From contig DAOVVG010000123.1 in NCBI GenBank assembly GCA_030632175.1, positions 1 to 7,182 of the forward strand: 7,182 nucleotides of DNA. The letters are read 5' to 3'. The notes under the pieces are model-generated. The model did not search any database. It was not told where the DNA came from and was given only the letters and a program-made list of their open reading frames with translations. This stretch comes from Gammaproteobacteria bacterium (GTDB lineage Bacteria; Pseudomonadota; Gammaproteobacteria; UBA9214). Numbering within the stretch: position 1 is the stretch's first letter; every line of letters begins with the position of its first letter. Position numbers and translations under genes: made by a program. Positions 1 to 7,180 of the stretch are shown here, piece by piece.

Positions 1-2084
1 AGGTGGTTTTTTGCCCATTTAATTTCTGCAGTGTGCGAGATAAAGAAAATTGCATCCGGTGAGAAGCCCTGTACTTTTTGATTGCACTGAGCCACTTTCT
101 GGGACAATGTATATCCACCAACAGAGAAGTTCAGTATCTCATAGGAGGTGCTATCCATGCCGGAGTGATTTTGATTCAGTTTCTCCTCTACTATGGTTTC
201 AAAAGTCTGATTGTTTTCCACACCTTCACCCATTCCATACGAGGCGCCGAGGAGTGCAATTCGGTATGTTCCAGCCGGTTTTTCCTGGTTGTATTCTTTG
301 TCGCGCATGCCCCAGCTGTTTGTATGCAGCTTTGCGCGCTTGAACATTGCATCATGCGAAGGTATCAGTTCATAAAGAAGCATGTCATTCGTGTCTGTAG
401 TTACATCTGATTCCCTGGTATTTACCCAGTCCTTGGGTGTTTGTGACTGGACAGTCCATAAAACGGATGTGAAACTGCTCGGGGCGAGCAGGCCCTCGTA
501 ATATCCCATCTCGAGCCGTTCGGCATCCTGCTTGTTGAGTCGGTTGTTTCTCACTGAGGCCACGGCTTCGGCTGCCTCCGGGCCCAGTACGGTACCTGCT
601 TCCGGCATACCAATGAGTAACAGCAAGAGTGCGAACACACTGGATGGGACAGCCGATCTGGCAAAATCGGACTTTGACTCCGGGCTAGCCGGTCGCGAGC
701 GGCTAGCCAGAAACTGGATAATTATCCCCAGCATGACAACCAGGAGCAGAACAAGCAGAAGAACCAGATAATCCATTATGGGACTATTGCCTGCTACAGA
801 TAGCAGCGTGATCCATTCATTAAAGGATGTGCTGCCCCAGAAAGACCACAGCACGCACATAAACAGAAACATACCCAGGATGCGCATGGACTGGAGCAGT
901 GCGGTGGTAAAGGACCAGGCAGGCCCGGTGATACTGCGTTTTTTTCTGCGCCTGGTTTCGAACCAGGCGTTAACTGCAACCAGCACACCGAGCATGCCCC
1001 AGAAGATACCGTCTACGGCAGTAACCGGGAATGTTCCATGCAACCAGAACCACTGGTACGAGTGCAGCATCCATGTACAAATAAACACGAGCGGTATTGA
1101 TATTATAATCGCGCTCGTCTTCCCCCATTTCTGCAGCCGGAAGTAGATGGGGTAGTAGAACAACTTCATCATGAAGTCTTTCCAGTAGATATTTATGCGC
1201 CGCCAGTAGTCATTAAAACCATTAGCGAGAAAATACAAATGATTCGTCTGAGGCAGGTTGAAGCCGAACAGGCAGAGCACCCCGATGATTAAATGGAACA
1301 ACCCGGAAATTTGCAGGTAGAGTAAATAGGTGGAGACCATGAATAACACGACACTTCCAAGGTCCTGCACATTTTCCTGTGCTGGAAGGAGGTAGTGGTA
1401 AACCAGCCTGTAGAGTAGAAGGTGGGTGATGCCCCTCAGTATCCAGTGGATACCTTTCTGATAAATCAGGTATGGCTTGTTATCATAATAAGTCCGCAGA
1501 TATGTGTTGTAATCAATTACCGGGAAGAAAAGAAAACAGACGTTGGGCAGCATAAAGAAATAGCAAAGACGCTGCCATAGAGAAGCTGGCGAATCCTCGT
1601 AGCGAAGATTGTGCACATAGAGTATCAGCCGGAACATAAACATGGATGCAAGAATTGGCATGACCAGCGAGGACCATGGGGTATGTACCCAGCCTCTTAA
1701 AACCGCCAGACAAGCGCCTGCGAACAGAAGCAGAATGATGCGTGTCGTAAATGCAACAGGCAGGTGGCAGATGCCTATCAGAAGCAGACCCAGTGAAACC
1801 AGTAGAATGCCGGACGTAATATCCAGCAGCAGGAATATTCCAGAAAGCGTAAGAAGAAAAAAGAAAGGCAGACGCAGTGAGCGGGGCAGCCAGGCGTGAA
1901 TTACGAAACCGATAAATACAAGCGGTGCTATTTTGACGAAGCCGGTTATTTCCCCGATCTTGAATTGCTGGATGATTGCAACAAGCAGGCCGAGTTGCGC
2001 GGCTACAAGAATAAAATAGCCGAATCCAATATCACCAGGGCGTGACATTTCCGGGTTGGCATCTGGCGTTTCAGGATTGACCAT
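1..2084 (-). CDS. MBOAT-SGNH fusion acyltransferase, copy B (partial, C-terminus off the left edge)
   Basis: I translated this strand by hand: the frame is open from ATG at 2084 to the window edge, 694 codons without a stop, so the 3' end is missing. The protein begins MVNPETPDANPEMSR and has a long run of hydrophobic segments up to about residue 515. Its MBOAT-like core carries the PNVCF...FPVIDY segment, WRRINIYWKDF (from Trp294) and the membrane histidine His341 in TWMLHSYQWFW. A soluble, probably periplasmic, SGNH-like domain starts near GYYEGLL (527-533), with NSWGMRD before block I LLGASYG (nucleophile Ser615) and ILNFSVGGY as block II. It is collinear with the gene at 2246-4846 with an offset of about 20 residues, so roughly 150-170 residues, including the catalytic Asp/His block, should lie outside the window. 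A weak AAAGAG (2094-2099) sits 9 nt before the ATG. Likely role: O-acylation of an exported polymer or lipid. The fold is fairly certain; the substrate is unknown. Confidence 0.85.
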   Translation of the reverse strand, partial: MVNPETPDANPEMSRPGDIGFGYFILVAAQLGLLVAIIQQFKIGEITGFVKIAPLVFIGFVIHAWLPRSLRLPFFFLLTLSGIFLLLDITSGILLVSLGLLLIGICHLPVAFTTRIILLLFAGACLAVLRGWVHTPWSSLVMPILASMFMFRLILYVHNLRYEDSPASLWQRLCYFFMLPNVCFLFFPVIDYNTYLRTYYDNKPYLIYQKGIHWILRGITHLLLYRLVYHYLLPAQENVQDLGSVVLFMVSTYLLYLQISGLFHLIIGVLCLFGFNLPQTNHLYFLANGFNDYWRRINIYWKDFMMKLFYYPIYFRLQKWGKTSAIIISIPLVFICTWMLHSYQWFWLHGTFPVTAVDGIFWGMLGVLVAVNAWFETRRRKKRSITGPAWSFTTALLQSMRILGMFLFMCVLWSFWGSTSFNEWITLLSVAGNSPIMDYLVLLLVLLLVVMLGIIIQFLASRSRPASPESKSDFARSAVPSSVFALLLLLIGMPEAGTVLGPEAAEAVASVRNNRLNKQDAERLEMGYYEGLLAPSSFTSVLWTVQSQTPKDWVNTRESDVTTDTNDMLLYELIPSHDAMFKRAKLHTNSWGMRDKEYNQEKPAGTYRIALLGASYGMGEGVENNQTFETIVEEKLNQNHSGMDSTSYEILNFSVGGYTLSQKVAQCNQKVQGFSPDAIFFISHTAEIKWAKNH

Positions 2085-2245
2085 AGTCAGGATCTCTTTG
2101 CGGGCTAATTTATTTATCGGACCAGGTGTGGACCTGGCCCTGATTTTTCATAAAAAAGGCGAACTTCGTCCATACCGAACTGGCCAGGGCCCAACCCGAT
2201 ACGTTCATCCTGAAGCTGTTCAAGCTCGCGGAGCGGGTCCTCATG
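2085..2245 (-). other. Gap between the paralogues holding a 43-codon in-frame continuation after an amber stop
   Basis: Beyond the TAG of the upstream gene (2246-2248) the same frame stays open for 43 codons and ends in TAA at 2114-2116. It reads HEDPLRELEQLQDERIG, then LGPGQFGMDEVRLFYEK, then SGPGPHLVR, which is charged and amphipathic and looks like real protein. There is no ATG near its beginning; the only internal ATG (2171-2173) lacks a ribosome binding site. It could be the former C-terminus of the upstream gene cut off by a CAG-to-TAG change, a readthrough extension, or chance. A second frame offers a 44-codon ORF from ATG at 2244 to TAA at 2110, one base after the amber stop, but it has no Shine-Dalgarno sequence and a less convincing composition. 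I see no terminator with a T-tract on the minus strand, so the two acyltransferase genes may share a transcript. Confidence 0.35.
2122..2137. repeat. Short perfect inverted repeat (6-bp arms, 4-nt loop)
   Basis: CCAGGT-GTGG-ACCTGG forms a perfect 6-bp stem. On the minus strand it is followed by an A/T-rich stretch rather than a T-run, so it is not a convincing intrinsic terminator for the acyltransferase genes. It falls in the last codons of the in-frame extension, so it may simply be coding sequence. A role as an mRNA hairpin upstream of the next gene's ribosome binding site is possible but unsupported. Confidence 0.3.
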
Positions 2246-4846
2246 CTAATTAACTATCTCTGAGGTCACATGAGGGGTGGAGATGATCTCCCTGTCTCGA
2301 ATGGCATCATAGAGCTGTTCTGCGATTAACTGGTGCCCGAGTACATTCGGATGGTCATCCCAGGCAGCGATCACCAGCTCATCCGGAGCCGCCGAATTGT
2401 AAACATCTTTCAGGGAGATTATCGTAAATCCCGCAGCTTCCGCAGCGGCAACATGCCTTTCAATGTCACTATCATTCAGTCGCTCATAAGTCATGGGGAG
2501 GAGAACCCATACAGGGGTTATTCCATTTTCCCGGCAGATGCTTGTGATCCGGCCGTAGGCCCAGTCCAGCAAATCATACTTATAGGGCATTAAAGCCCTC
2601 TCAATGGAAAAACGCTTCATTTCCTTGTTAATACCCGCTTGCTCCAGGATCGATTCTACGTATGGATAAGGAATGGTGTGATCTTGATAGACCTGACGCG
2701 CGAGACTTTGAACAAGGCGACTTGGATCTTTTGGATGCGTGACATAGAGGATGGTGTCTGGCTTAAATGCAAGGATTTCCTGTTCCAGAATCATGATCTG
2801 GTGAAGCGCCGTTCTCCCTTGCCGGCCGAAATTCAGAATCTCGTATATGGTCCCTGAATCACTGGAATACTCGCTGTTGAGCCGGTTCTCGATGATGGCC
2901 TCAAAGGTTTCGTCATCCTTGACCCCCGAACCGAATACGTGAGACGCGCCGAGGAGGGCAGTTCTGTGTGTGCCGGGAGGAGGAGTCTGCTCGTAGTCCT
3001 TGTCCCGCATACCCCAGCGGTTTATCGTTACCACTTCGCCTCTAAACATTGCTTCGTGATTCGGGACATACCTGACCTCCAGAAAGTCACCGGTACGGAG
3101 TACAGCTCCTGGTGAAAAATTCCAGTTCTCGGGCCGCTGATTGTATACATTCCACAGGTCACGGTTTTGCCTGTTTACGCCAACCAGATCCTCGTAGTAA
3201 CCGCGTTCCCGCCGGGCAAGATCCCCTTCATTAAGCTTGAAACGAATCTCCTGGAAGGCGTTTGCAGCAGTCGAGGGTAACAGACTGTACACGGTCCTCT
3301 GCCCCAATGAATAGATCGCGAGAATTCCCAGGATGGACGGGATGGCCAGTCTCCAGAAACTCACTGGCCCCTTTTCGGGAGCAGGTGCCAGTAGCACCTT
3401 CTTTTGCCGCTTGGACAAACGGCCAAAAAGGTATGAAGCAAGAAAGAGTGTTGGGACCAGGGTGAAGACGCCTATCCAGCCCTTGCCAGTGGTGTCCCAG
3501 AGGGAAATCCATTGGGATAATGAATCACTGCTCCACATGCCCCATAAGATGCACATCGTTAAAAAGGTGCCAGCCGTACTCATTGCCGTTGCAGTCAAAT
3601 CATGCACATTACGTTTGTGTTTCCCCAGCGACCGGTCCCGACCGTGCTTGATCTCATACAGCGAGTTTACGATTACGAGAGCTCCCAATATTGCCCAGAA
3701 CAGGCCGTCGTGCCATTCAAGCAATACCGTTCCACGCAGCCAGAACCACTGAAACGCGTGCAGTGACCATGTTGCAAAGAAAACGACAATGGTGGAAAGA
3801 ACTATTGCATTTGTGTTGCCAAGCTTGCGCAGGCGGAAATAGAGTGGATAGTAGAGCACCTTCATCATGAAGTCTTTCCAGTAAATATTGATCCGGCGCC
3901 AGTGATTGTTGAAGCTTGATGCAAGGTAATACAGGTGGTTGGTTTCCGGGAGATTAAAGCCAAACAACAACAGTATCCCTACAACCAGATGAAATTGCCC
4001 AGATACCTGCAGATATAATAGAAACGCCGAAAGACTGTACTGCAGCATGTCGGCCAGCCCGCCGATCTCTACGGCATCGAGCGTCATATACAGGTAGATA
4101 AACTGATACACAATGAGATGCGTTACACCGCGGAATATCCATGAGATACCGCGCTGGTAAATGCGAACCGCCTCTTCATTGTAGTAGTCCTGGGAAAATC
4201 TGGCGTAGTCGACGACCGGGAACAGCGGAAAACAGACATTGGGTATCATGAAGAAATACCCCAGGCTACGCCAGATATCAAAACGACCTTTCTCGTAATG
4301 AATGTCATGAAGATAGATAATCAGGCGGAACATGAACATGGAGCCAAGAATTGGCCAGATTACCGGAGACCACTGTTCAGAAAACTCGAGCAGGGAGAAG
4401 AACGGGGCCAGTTGCTGTTTAACATCGGGAAACTGATTCCAGTCAGACCTCATGGCGGCCAGCAGGAGACCCGCCATGATCAGAATACCAACACGTACAC
4501 GGAAGGATACTGGAAGGTGGCAAATGGAGATCAGGATAAGGCCAAGTGCGATGAGCCACGTCCCGGTAACCAGCCCAAGGACCGTGTAGATGCTGGCAAG
4601 GGATAAGAGTGTGAAGAAAGGCAGGCGGAAGCGAAGCGGCAGTACAGCATGAATCAGAAATCCGACCAAAATAAGATGGAATATATCGAGGAATGCCTGA
4701 TCCAGGAGATTAAACGTCCTGATAGTCAGGACAAGTACTCCAAGTTGTGCCGCGATCGTGATGATCTTTCCTGCTAAGGCGAGGTTCCAGCTTTCCTGTT
4801 GTTGAGCTAAGGAGTCGTCCGAGGTGCTGACAGGTTGCTTAAGCAT
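2246..4846 (-). CDS. MBOAT-SGNH fusion acyltransferase, copy A
   Basis: This 866-residue protein combines an integral-membrane MBOAT-like half and an SGNH-hydrolase-like half. About twelve to thirteen hydrophobic segments fill residues 25-515. The MBOAT core shows PNVCFPLFPVVDY (202-214), WRRINIYWKDF (316-326) and the conserved membrane histidine His363 in TWSLHAFQWFWLRG. Family members such as AlgI and DltB usually have a second His in a WxRWH motif; here that place is Asn320. After the last membrane segment comes GYYEDLV (549-555), NRWGMRD (609-615), block I LLGASH with nucleophile Ser635, block II ILNFGRQG (670-677), and the C-terminal WDDHPNVLGH with His832 and Asp830. In known systems MBOAT moves an acyl group through the membrane and an SGNH partner transfers it, so a fused chain could do both on the periplasmic side (inference). 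The start is supported by GGAG nine bases upstream. It is a tandem paralogue of the gene at 1-2084. The acceptor is unknown. Confidence 0.88.
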   Translation of the reverse strand: MLKQPVSTSDDSLAQQQESWNLALAGKIITIAAQLGVLVLTIRTFNLLDQAFLDIFHLILVGFLIHAVLPLRFRLPFFTLLSLASIYTVLGLVTGTWLIALGLILISICHLPVSFRVRVGILIMAGLLLAAMRSDWNQFPDVKQQLAPFFSLLEFSEQWSPVIWPILGSMFMFRLIIYLHDIHYEKGRFDIWRSLGYFFMIPNVCFPLFPVVDYARFSQDYYNEEAVRIYQRGISWIFRGVTHLIVYQFIYLYMTLDAVEIGGLADMLQYSLSAFLLYLQVSGQFHLVVGILLLFGFNLPETNHLYYLASSFNNHWRRINIYWKDFMMKVLYYPLYFRLRKLGNTNAIVLSTIVVFFATWSLHAFQWFWLRGTVLLEWHDGLFWAILGALVIVNSLYEIKHGRDRSLGKHKRNVHDLTATAMSTAGTFLTMCILWGMWSSDSLSQWISLWDTTGKGWIGVFTLVPTLFLASYLFGRLSKRQKKVLLAPAPEKGPVSFWRLAIPSILGILAIYSLGQRTVYSLLPSTAANAFQEIRFKLNEGDLARRERGYYEDLVGVNRQNRDLWNVYNQRPENWNFSPGAVLRTGDFLEVRYVPNHEAMFRGEVVTINRWGMRDKDYEQTPPPGTHRTALLGASHVFGSGVKDDETFEAIIENRLNSEYSSDSGTIYEILNFGRQGRTALHQIMILEQEILAFKPDTILYVTHPKDPSRLVQSLARQVYQDHTIPYPYVESILEQAGINKEMKRFSIERALMPYKYDLLDWAYGRITSICRENGITPVWVLLPMTYERLNDSDIERHVAAAEAAGFTIISLKDVYNSAAPDELVIAAWDDHPNVLGHQLIAEQLYDAIRDREIISTPHVTSEIVN

Positions 4847-4855
4847 GCCAAATCA

Positions 4856-4859
4856 CTCC
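4856..4859 (-). promoter_or_regulatory. Ribosome binding site of MBOAT-SGNH copy A
   Basis: GGAG on the minus strand lies 9 nt before the ATG at 4846. It supports that start, which also leaves a short polar leader before the first membrane segment. Confidence 0.65.
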
Positions 4860-4958
4860 AATAGTAATCTTCGATATCACTTGGTAATTAATGGATTTGC
4901 ATAATTCAGCAATAAAGGCAGAAACATCGTTCTGCCGATAAGTGCTGGAATAAGATGT

Positions 4959-4968
4959 AATGTACATT
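4959..4968. repeat. 10-bp perfect palindrome AATGTACATT
   Basis: A perfect palindrome about 113 bp upstream of the acyltransferase start, in non-coding DNA. It could be half of an operator, but palindromes this short also arise by chance in A/T-rich DNA. Confidence 0.3.
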
Positions 4969-5250
4969 GGTTAACGAAGTCCCGGTATTGAAGATTACCT
5001 TGCAGAGGATCAGAAGCCGCATTTCTTTCCGGGTTAGCGCTTGTGTTGATTCATGATGTGCTGTTTTTCCGTACTGCTTTAGATTCTTCCATGTCCGGAC
5101 ATTTTGACATATTTTCCCGAAAGAGTCCTTTGCTGTATCCCGTCAGATATTGCCCTCTGGGGACACGTGCATGTGCGTGAGATGTATACCGCAGGTTTTC
5201 ATGCCGTGTGTTTGTGATCAGCTAATTCACAACCATTTAACAAGTCGGCT

Positions 5251-5271
5251 CTTGAGCGGGATTCTTGAGCG
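5251..5271. repeat. Direct repeat CTTGAGCG x2, 13-bp period
   Basis: Two identical 8-bp units (5251-5258 and 5264-5271) are separated by GGATT, just downstream of the AS-like gene in non-coding sequence. The spacing is a little over one helical turn, as in some activator sites, but only two copies are present and no binding protein can be named. Confidence 0.3.
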
Positions 5272-5324
5272 TGCCATGACCGGATATCAGATACGAATAC
5301 CCATCAAACTCAGGAATGCATGCC

Positions 5325-7169
5325 TCAGGAGTCATGGGCCTGAAGCCACTGTTCCAGCATAAGGATAACCCATACCATTTTACCGAAATAGGTAGGATGG
5401 ACCTCACTGTGTTGTCGCTGGAGTTCAAGAATATAGCTTCGTCGGAGTATGCCGCGTTCGGAAAACTGTTCCAGACTGTCATTCACCAGTTTCCTTAGTG
5501 GTGGATGGGACAGGGACCATTCACCGAAGGGCAGGCCAAAGCCGTGTTTGCTCTTGTCGATGATTTCCCGGGGCAGGAAGTCGCGGAGAGCCTGCTTGAA
5601 AAACCATCTCAATTGTTGGCCCCTGACCTTGTAATCCGGCGGCAGTTCGCCCGAAAACTCCACCAGTCGGTCATCCAGCAAGGGATAACGAACCTCCACG
5701 CCAGCTGCCTCGCACATGCCGGTGACCTTGCGCAGATCGTTGTCTGCAAGGGTGAATTTGAGATCCAGGTGCATCATCCGGTTTATCGGGTCTGCAGAGG
5801 CTGTGCGAAAATAGACTTCACGGAGCAAGGCGTCCGGTATGGAGGGATCGATTTTTCCCAGAAAGCCGGGTTCAAAAGCATCCTCCAGTGACTGGCGACG
5901 CAGGAAATTGTAGGATTCCATCCTTTCCGGTAACGGAATATTAGCCTGTTTGATATAACTCATGGCCTTGCGCAGCAGCGGGAGGCGTTCACCGCCGGGT
6001 ATATGGAACAGCAGCGGTTCAATCATGCTCTTGCGCAGTATGGCCGGCACCTTACCGTAAATATCGAAGATTTTCTGCCTGGCATAGCGAACATTGCCGC
6101 CAAAGACCTCGTCACCACCGTCTCCGGCAAGCATGACACCTATGCCATCGTTTGCTGCTTGTTTTGCGCAGACGTAGACGGGTACCGCCGAGTCGTTCCC
6201 GAAAGGTTCATCGTAGTATCCGGTAATAACCGGGATAGCACTCATGACATCATCCGGCTTGAGGTAATACTCGTGTGGATTGCAGTGAAAATGCCTCGCG
6301 GCAATTCTGGCGTAATCCATTTCGTCGAATTCCTCGGCCGAATAACCGATCGAATAGCTCTCGACCGCCTTTTTGCTGCATTCTGAAAGAATTCCGCAAA
6401 TAGTGGAACTGTCAGTGCCTCCGGACAAAAATGCCCCCAGCCGTCCACCTCGGGAGGTGGATGCTGTAGATTCGTTCAGCAACTGTCGAAAGCGCCGGGC
6501 ATGTGTTCCGAAGGGGGTGGAATCCTGGTCGCTGAATGGCAAAGACCAGTAGAAATCTTTTTCGATGCGGCCATTCCGGAAGCTCAGGCACTGCGCGGGC
6601 ATGAGTTTCTCGACATCCTGATAGATGCTGCCCGGGCTGGGGATATGATGAAAATAGAAATAGTTATAGATTGCCTGCAGATCAATTTCCCTGTTTACCA
6701 GGGGGTGGGCACTGGTGGATCGCGTCTGCGTGGAAAATATCAACATACCCTGCCGTTGTGCCCAGGAAAGCGTGTGAATGCCCATTCGATCGATTGCCAG
6801 GAGTGCGCTGTCCCTGTCCCTGTCGAGGACGGCCAGCGAGAAGGGGCCGTGCAGCAGGGGGAGAAAATCCCTGCCCTGGCGCCGGTAGGCGGTAGTGAGC
6901 GCAGCAGCGGGACTTGTGCTCTCAGCGATTCCGGCAAGGGTGGAGTCTGCCCAGTGGGGTGTGCCAAACAGCAGGGACAGAGTACCGTCCTCTTCATGGA
7001 GGCTTGCCGGATAGAGTCCGGTGGATGTAGCTGCTGCGGTGGTTTCACGCAACACGCTCCGGCCCTGTGTGTCGGCCGAATTACCGAGTTCGCGCGCCAT
7101 GCTTTCCAGTGCCTGCTGCGATGCTGTGTGGTCAAGGCCGCTGCCGACCCACCCGCAAAAACCACTCAT
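5325..7169 (-). CDS. Asparagine-synthetase-like amide-forming enzyme with a degenerate glutaminase domain
   Basis: This 614-residue protein has the size and two-domain layout of class B asparagine synthetases (AsnB). The C-terminal ATP-pyrophosphatase domain is complete: the PP-loop SGGTDSS (249-255), DEPFGNDSAVPVY (320-332), LAGDGGDEVFGG (347-358), EVRYPLLDDRLVEF (492-505) and KHGFGLPFGEW (541-551) all match the family, so activation of a carboxylate with ATP is expected. The N-terminal class II glutamine amidotransferase domain is recognisable (AYRRQGRDFLPLLHGPFSLA, then DRMGIHTL) but altered. It starts MSGFCGW, placing the only candidate nucleophile at Cys5 instead of Cys2, and the usual NGEIYN glutamine-binding loop reads FGTPHW (68-73). 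It may therefore use free ammonia or another amine, or cyclise its substrate, as beta-lactam synthetase and lasso-peptide cyclases do. AGGAG six bases upstream fixes the start. It is co-directional with the acyltransferases but 478 bp from them. The exact product is unknown. Confidence 0.88.
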   Translation of the reverse strand: MSGFCGWVGSGLDHTASQQALESMARELGNSADTQGRSVLRETTAAATSTGLYPASLHEEDGTLSLLFGTPHWADSTLAGIAESTSPAAALTTAYRRQGRDFLPLLHGPFSLAVLDRDRDSALLAIDRMGIHTLSWAQRQGMLIFSTQTRSTSAHPLVNREIDLQAIYNYFYFHHIPSPGSIYQDVEKLMPAQCLSFRNGRIEKDFYWSLPFSDQDSTPFGTHARRFRQLLNESTASTSRGGRLGAFLSGGTDSSTICGILSECSKKAVESYSIGYSAEEFDEMDYARIAARHFHCNPHEYYLKPDDVMSAIPVITGYYDEPFGNDSAVPVYVCAKQAANDGIGVMLAGDGGDEVFGGNVRYARQKIFDIYGKVPAILRKSMIEPLLFHIPGGERLPLLRKAMSYIKQANIPLPERMESYNFLRRQSLEDAFEPGFLGKIDPSIPDALLREVYFRTASADPINRMMHLDLKFTLADNDLRKVTGMCEAAGVEVRYPLLDDRLVEFSGELPPDYKVRGQQLRWFFKQALRDFLPREIIDKSKHGFGLPFGEWSLSHPPLRKLVNDSLEQFSERGILRRSYILELQRQHSEVHPTYFGKMVWVILMLEQWLQAHDS

Positions 7170-7175
7170 CTGGAT

Positions 7176-7180
7176 CTCCT
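7176..7180 (-). promoter_or_regulatory. Ribosome binding site of the AS-like gene
   Basis: AGGAG on the minus strand lies 6 nt before the ATG at 7169. It matters because it confirms that translation begins at MSGFC, so the displaced cysteine is not an artefact of a mis-chosen start. No in-frame alternative begins directly before the Cys codon. Confidence 0.75.

Larger units (their letters stand above)
4847..5324. other. 478-bp intergenic region without a convincing gene
   Basis: This gap separates the AS-like gene from copy A of the acyltransferase and is more A/T-rich near the acyltransferase start. I found no T-tract hairpin typical of an intrinsic terminator after the AS-like gene and no clear sigma-70 pair before the acyltransferase; TTGCTG with a poor TAATTA about 16 nt later is the nearest and is weak. 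Small symmetric elements are present: a 10-bp palindrome at 4959-4968, a 13-bp-period direct repeat at 5251-5271, and an imperfect dyad CACG-N2-CATG-N2-CGTG at 5164-5179. Its length suggests a separate promoter or regulatory leader for the acyltransferase pair (inference). Confidence 0.5.

Noticed and set aside
778..1146. 122-codon plus-strand ORF
   Set aside because: Antisense to the continuous, paralogue-conserved acyltransferase frame; no recognisable domain.
1..2084. The left region as a pseudogene or non-coding area, since it has no complete ORF
   Set aside because: Codon-by-codon reading shows an uninterrupted minus-strand frame that simply runs off the window; the motifs match the neighbouring paralogue throughout.
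2122..2155. Hairpin followed by a T5 run as a plus-strand terminator
   Set aside because: The stem is only 6 bp, the T-run begins some bases after it, and no plus-strand gene precedes it.
3333..3752. 139-codon plus-strand ORF
   Set aside because: Antisense shadow of the well-supported 866-residue acyltransferase.
4906..5022. 38-codon minus-strand ORF starting MRLLILCKV with a purine-rich stretch just before it
   Set aside because: The GGAAAG lies too close to the ATG, the ORF is short, and nothing in the sequence is recognisable.
5051..5221. Open minus-strand stretch of 56 codons after the AS-like gene, including HARVPRGQYLTGYSKGLF
   Set aside because: It has no usable start until 19 codons before its stop and no ribosome binding site; an open run of this length is plausible by chance.
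5505..6386. Two plus-strand ORFs of about 127 codons (5505-5891 and 6003-6386)
   Set aside because: Both lie opposite conserved AS-domain motifs and show no domain of their own.
6740..7165. 141-codon minus-strand ORF in a different frame from the AS-like gene
   Set aside because: It overlaps the AS-like gene's N-terminal domain, is Pro/Ser/Arg-rich as expected of an out-of-frame reading, and has no recognisable motif.
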